Made by a program: the position numbers and the translations under genes. The notes below the pieces were generated by a model, which saw only the letters and a program-made list of their open reading frames with translations, searched no databases and had not been told where the DNA came from. From contig WFWF01000087.1 of assembly GCA_015491275.1 (NCBI GenBank), forward strand, positions 1 through 7,548: a DNA stretch of 7,548 nt, given 5' to 3'. Source of the DNA: Aquificales bacterium. Lineage in GTDB: Bacteria; Aquificota; Aquificia; Aquificales; Aquificaceae. How positions within the stretch are numbered: position 1 is the stretch's first letter; each line of letters opens with the position of its first letter. Positions 5,205 through 7,548 of the stretch are shown one piece after another.

Positions 5205-5450
5205 ATGGAAGAAATCGTAAAGGTAATGGCACGGGGACTTATTGCCTTGCCGAGTGATATAAGGAAGAAGATGGAGCTGAAAGAAGGAGACATCCTGAAA
5301 ATAGAGGTTCAGGATGATAAGGTGGTTCTTAAGAAGGAGAAAAGAATTTATGACTTTAAGGGTGTTATAGGCGGGGAAAAGGCTAAGCAATCAAAGAGCT
5401 TTTCTGAGATTTTGCAGGAGGAGTTAAGGAAAAAGGGAGGTACAAAATGA
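5205..5450 (+). CDS. AbrB/SpoVT-type antitoxin, VapB-like
   Basis: This 81-residue protein has the AbrB swapped-hairpin DNA-binding fold at about 4-44. The pattern is a first strand with R10-G11, then LPSDIRKKMELKEGD (15-29), a close fit to the family's L-P-x-x-I-R-x-x-L-x-x-x-x-G-D signature, and a last strand ending VVLKK. A linker follows, then a C-terminal amphipathic helix FSEILQEELRKKG (66-78), the kind that plugs a PIN toxin's active-site groove. Such antitoxins neutralise the toxin and usually repress their own promoter. The divergent PIN gene 79 bases away is the likely partner, though not in the canonical operon. There is no ribosome site before the ATG, so the mRNA may be leaderless. 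Its TGA overlaps the flgD ATG (ATGA), so it is the first gene of a flagellar transcript. A stand-alone AbrB-type regulator is the alternative. Confidence 0.85.
   Translation: MEEIVKVMARGLIALPSDIRKKMELKEGDILKIEVQDDKVVLKKEKRIYDFKGVIGGEKAKQSKSFSEILQEELRKKGGTK
5435..5440 (+). promoter_or_regulatory. Strong ribosome binding site for flgD
   Basis: GGGAGG lies six bases before the flgD ATG, inside the end of the antitoxin gene. With the ATGA overlap it makes translational coupling of flgD to the antitoxin likely. Confidence 0.7.
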
Positions 5451-6094
5451 ATGATATTAATCCTTATGAGGTGAAACCTCCCGAACCCAAGGTGGTGAGT
5501 GGTGATTATATCCAATCCTTTGATAATCTGACTTCTAACGAGTTTATGCAGATATACCTTGAGACTTTAAGATATCAGGATCCTTTTAAAGACAACGATC
5601 TTTCAAAAATGCTTGAGGATATGGTCAGATTAAACCAGATAAGGTTTTTTAATGATGTTCAGACTTTTATAAACAGCATATCTGGATGGTTTAATCAGAT
5701 GACATTTATAAGCGGTGTGTCCCTTATAGGTAAGTCCTTTGTCTTTTCAACGGATACAATTGATACGGTTAAAGGAGGTACATATTACCTTCTATCCCCC
5801 GAGGATATGGAGGGTGTGAAGATTGAAATTTATGATGGGGATCAAAAGGTTAAAGAAATAGAGATGGATCTCTCAAGGGGTCTTAATAAACTTGACATAA
5901 GCGATCTTCCCAAAGGTCAATACACCATAAAAGTTATTAAAGATGGACTTGAGATAGATTTTGTTTCCCTTGGCTATGAGGATACTATTACCGCTGTCGG
6001 AATTATAAGCGGAGAGCTTATTTTTGACCTTGAGTCTGGGAGGCAGGCAAGTGCTTCTCAGATTTTATACGCAGGAGGTGTGAAGGATGCTTAG
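5447..6094 (+). CDS. flgD: Flagellar hook cap / hook assembly protein FlgD
   Basis: FlgD caps the growing hook, guides polymerisation of FlgE outside the cell, and is later discarded. It is exported by the flagellar type III pathway, so it has no Sec signal, and none is seen. The 215 residues fit the family's usual length of about 220. The conserved N-terminal domain is at about 26-75, with LTSNEFMQIYLETLRYQDPF (28-47) corresponding to the family's F-L-x-L-L-x-x-Q-L-x-x-Q-D-P segment. A Gly/Lys motif (SLIGKSF, near 97) leads into a beta-rich FnIII/Tudor-like part with LPKGQYTIKV. The flanking genes strengthen the call: flgE follows with an 8-base overlap. Upstream it overlaps the antitoxin gene by four bases, so expression probably depends on the antitoxin promoter. 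Confidence 0.92.
   Translation: MNDINPYEVKPPEPKVVSGDYIQSFDNLTSNEFMQIYLETLRYQDPFKDNDLSKMLEDMVRLNQIRFFNDVQTFINSISGWFNQMTFISGVSLIGKSFVFSTDTIDTVKGGTYYLLSPEDMEGVKIEIYDGDQKVKEIEMDLSRGLNKLDISDLPKGQYTIKVIKDGLEIDFVSLGYEDTITAVGIISGELIFDLESGRQASASQILYAGGVKDA
6073..6079 (+). promoter_or_regulatory. Ribosome binding site for flgE
   Basis: AGGAGGT lies seven bases before the ATG at 6087, inside the end of flgD. It is a near-perfect Shine-Dalgarno sequence and fixes the flgE start. Confidence 0.75.
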
Positions 6095-7548
6095 GAGTTT
6101 CTTCAATGCAATAACGGGTCTTGATTCATACCGCTTCTGGATGGATGTTACTGCGGACAATATGGCAAATGTAAATACCATAGGATTTAAAGGGAACAGA
6201 CCCTTATTTCAGGATGTTATATCTTCGGTAACCATAGGACTGAATACGGTAACCAACACTATGAAGTCAACAACTTACGGTGCAGGTGTAGTTGTTGACA
6301 GCACCCAAAAGATATGGACCATCGGAAACTTCAAACAGACGGGAATAAACACGGATCTTGCCATACAGGGAAGGGGTCTATTTATTCTTAGGGACCCTAT
6401 AACAGGTGCTTACTATTACACAAGGGACGGACATTTCAGACTCAGCAGGGACGGATACATGGTAAACTCAGGTGGTTTTAAGCTTCAGGGTTTTAGGGTC
6501 AATGAGAGGGGTGAAACGGTAGGAACGGGTTTGGAGGATATAAGAGTTCTGCAACAGCTTGATCCTGAAGCAACATCAAAGATAAGCTTCCTTCAGCCTA
6601 CAAATTTAAATGCGGATGCCGCACCACCTTCCGTTGCTACCTTTGATCCGGACAATCCATCCTCTTATAACTATAAGTACAGTATTACCATTTATGATTC
6701 CTTGGGCAATCCTTATCAAGCTGATATATTCTTCAAAAAAGTTAATAACAATGAATGGAGGATATTTGTCCTGTCTGACTATAATGAGGACGGCGTTAAG
6801 GAGGATCTTATATCTAATGCCTACCGTGACGGTACTGACGGAGCTTATAACTATGTAAGATTGTTATTCAGTTCGGACGGTAAGCCTTTTAAACCTTCCG
6901 ATCCGACCCAGAGTCAGCTTCAGGCTTATACCATAGGTAACAAAAGATATTACTTTTTCAGACTCTTTAACGATGCGAACCCTCCTCCCTCGGGTCTTAC
7001 TACCGCACCCGGCGGACTTATAGGTAGCCAAATACCTGAAGGATTTCTTTCAGGAGATAATGCCATGGTTTTAATGATAGGTGAAGAGCTTGCTTCAGAA
7101 TCTACTACAGATCTTGCGGACACAGCCTTTGACGCGGATGCTACTAATGAAGACCTTGTTGTTGATTCATATATAAATCAGTATGCTGCTGACTTTACAG
7201 TTACGGCGGATCAGAACGGATATTCAAAGGGTGATTTGGTGGATGTTTATGTCCTTTCAGAAGACGGAGCTGTTGTAGGTGTTTACTCCAACGGAAAATC
7301 CTTGCCCCTTTACAGGGTTGGTATTGCGGTTTTCTCCGATCCCGAGGAGCTTATAAAGAGGGGTGCAAACCTTTATACCGCCATTTCAACACCAACTATA
7401 ATGACTCCGGGAGGTGCGGAGAAGGTAAGATCGGGCATGCTGGAGATGTCCAATGTGGATATAGCCAAAGAGTTTATTAATCTTATTTCAGCTCAGAGGG
7501 CTTATCAGGCGAATGCGAGGGTTATAAGATCCGCTGATACTATTATGG
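6087..7548 (+). CDS. flgE: Flagellar hook protein FlgE, 3' end missing
   Basis: FlgE polymerises into the flexible hook joining the rod to the filament. The frame is open for 487 codons and runs off the window. The N-terminal rod/hook domain is clear: MLRSFFNAITGLDSYRFWMD followed by the family motif ANMANVNTIGFK-like sequence at 23-35 (N25, N28, N30, G33, F34, K35). A FlgE-type second domain with DLAIQGRGLFIL and YTRDGHFRLSRDGY follows. A variable surface-exposed domain spans roughly 140-430. The C-terminal signature SNVDIAKEF (455-463) and AQRAYQANARVI (469-480) is present, so only a short terminal helix is probably lost. The size and the variable domain favour FlgE over FlgF or FlgG, and the position after flgD agrees. 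It overlaps flgD by eight bases and has a strong ribosome site. Confidence 0.94.
   Translation, partial: MLRSFFNAITGLDSYRFWMDVTADNMANVNTIGFKGNRPLFQDVISSVTIGLNTVTNTMKSTTYGAGVVVDSTQKIWTIGNFKQTGINTDLAIQGRGLFILRDPITGAYYYTRDGHFRLSRDGYMVNSGGFKLQGFRVNERGETVGTGLEDIRVLQQLDPEATSKISFLQPTNLNADAAPPSVATFDPDNPSSYNYKYSITIYDSLGNPYQADIFFKKVNNNEWRIFVLSDYNEDGVKEDLISNAYRDGTDGAYNYVRLLFSSDGKPFKPSDPTQSQLQAYTIGNKRYYFFRLFNDANPPPSGLTTAPGGLIGSQIPEGFLSGDNAMVLMIGEELASESTTDLADTAFDADATNEDLVVDSYINQYAADFTVTADQNGYSKGDLVDVYVLSEDGAVVGVYSNGKSLPLYRVGIAVFSDPEELIKRGANLYTAISTPTIMTPGGAEKVRSGMLEMSNVDIAKEFINLISAQRAYQANARVIRSADTIM

Noticed and set aside
5227..5250. TGGCAC followed by TTGC, resembling a sigma-54 promoter before flgD
   Set aside because: The spacing between the two elements is 9 or 14 bases instead of 5, and the site is inside the antitoxin coding sequence.
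5142..5390. Minus-strand open frame opposite the antitoxin gene
   Set aside because: It lies antisense to a clear AbrB-fold gene and the divergent promoters, and its product has no recognisable domain.
6610..6858. Plus-strand open frame of 82 codons inside flgE
   Set aside because: It is in another frame within the well-supported flgE sequence and shows low-complexity composition without a ribosome site.
1..7548. CRISPR array, tRNA or rRNA genes, insertion sequence ends
   Set aside because: No regularly spaced repeats, tRNA-like cloverleaf, rRNA-like segment or terminal inverted repeats with a transposase were seen on reading.

Overview
The window looks like chromosomal DNA of a thermophilic, motile bacterium, most plausibly from the Aquificales (Hydrogenobacter, Thermocrinis or Aquifex relatives). 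This is an inference from AGG/AGA- and ATA-rich codon use, Lys/Glu-rich proteins, tight 4- to 38-base gene overlaps, and flagellar genes scattered among metabolic genes. No taxonomic marker is present, so the placement is tentative.

Layout. Bases 1-194 (minus strand) hold the start of an unidentified membrane protein. It is divergent from lipA (216-1043), and lipA overlaps by 4 bases an iron-sulfur subunit of a succinate dehydrogenase/fumarate reductase (1040-1741). Sixteen bases later a flagellar block begins: fliG (1758-2762), fliH (2755-3483) and fliI (3446-4726), each overlapping the next. The fliI stop codon abuts the stop of a convergent minus-strand PIN-domain (VapC-like) toxin gene (4727-5125). 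A 79-base divergent promoter region follows, then an AbrB-type antitoxin gene (5205-5450) on the plus strand. That gene overlaps flgD (5447-6094) by 4 bases, and flgD overlaps flgE (6087 to the window end, 3' end missing) by 8 bases.

How the genes fit together. FliG is a rotor/switch protein. FliH and FliI form the export ATPase complex, FlgD is the hook cap and FlgE the hook subunit. LipA and the FrdB/SdhB-like protein both carry several iron-sulfur clusters and look translationally coupled. The toxin and antitoxin genes are back to back rather than in the usual antitoxin-toxin operon, and the antitoxin gene is instead the first gene ahead of flgD-flgE. The hook genes therefore seem to be read from an antitoxin promoter.

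Most noteworthy points: (1) the FrdB/SdhB-like protein has a cysteine at the position that normally keeps centre 3 as a [3Fe-4S] cluster, predicting a second [4Fe-4S] cluster; (2) a divergent toxin-antitoxin pair is wired into a flagellar operon; (3) a perfect TGTCAA-N4-TTGACA inverted repeat supplies the -35 boxes for both divergent genes; (4) several first-in-operon genes have a -10-like box directly before the start codon and no Shine-Dalgarno sequence, suggesting leaderless mRNAs. I found no RNA gene, CRISPR array, insertion sequence or origin, and no gene-free stretch longer than about 80 bases.
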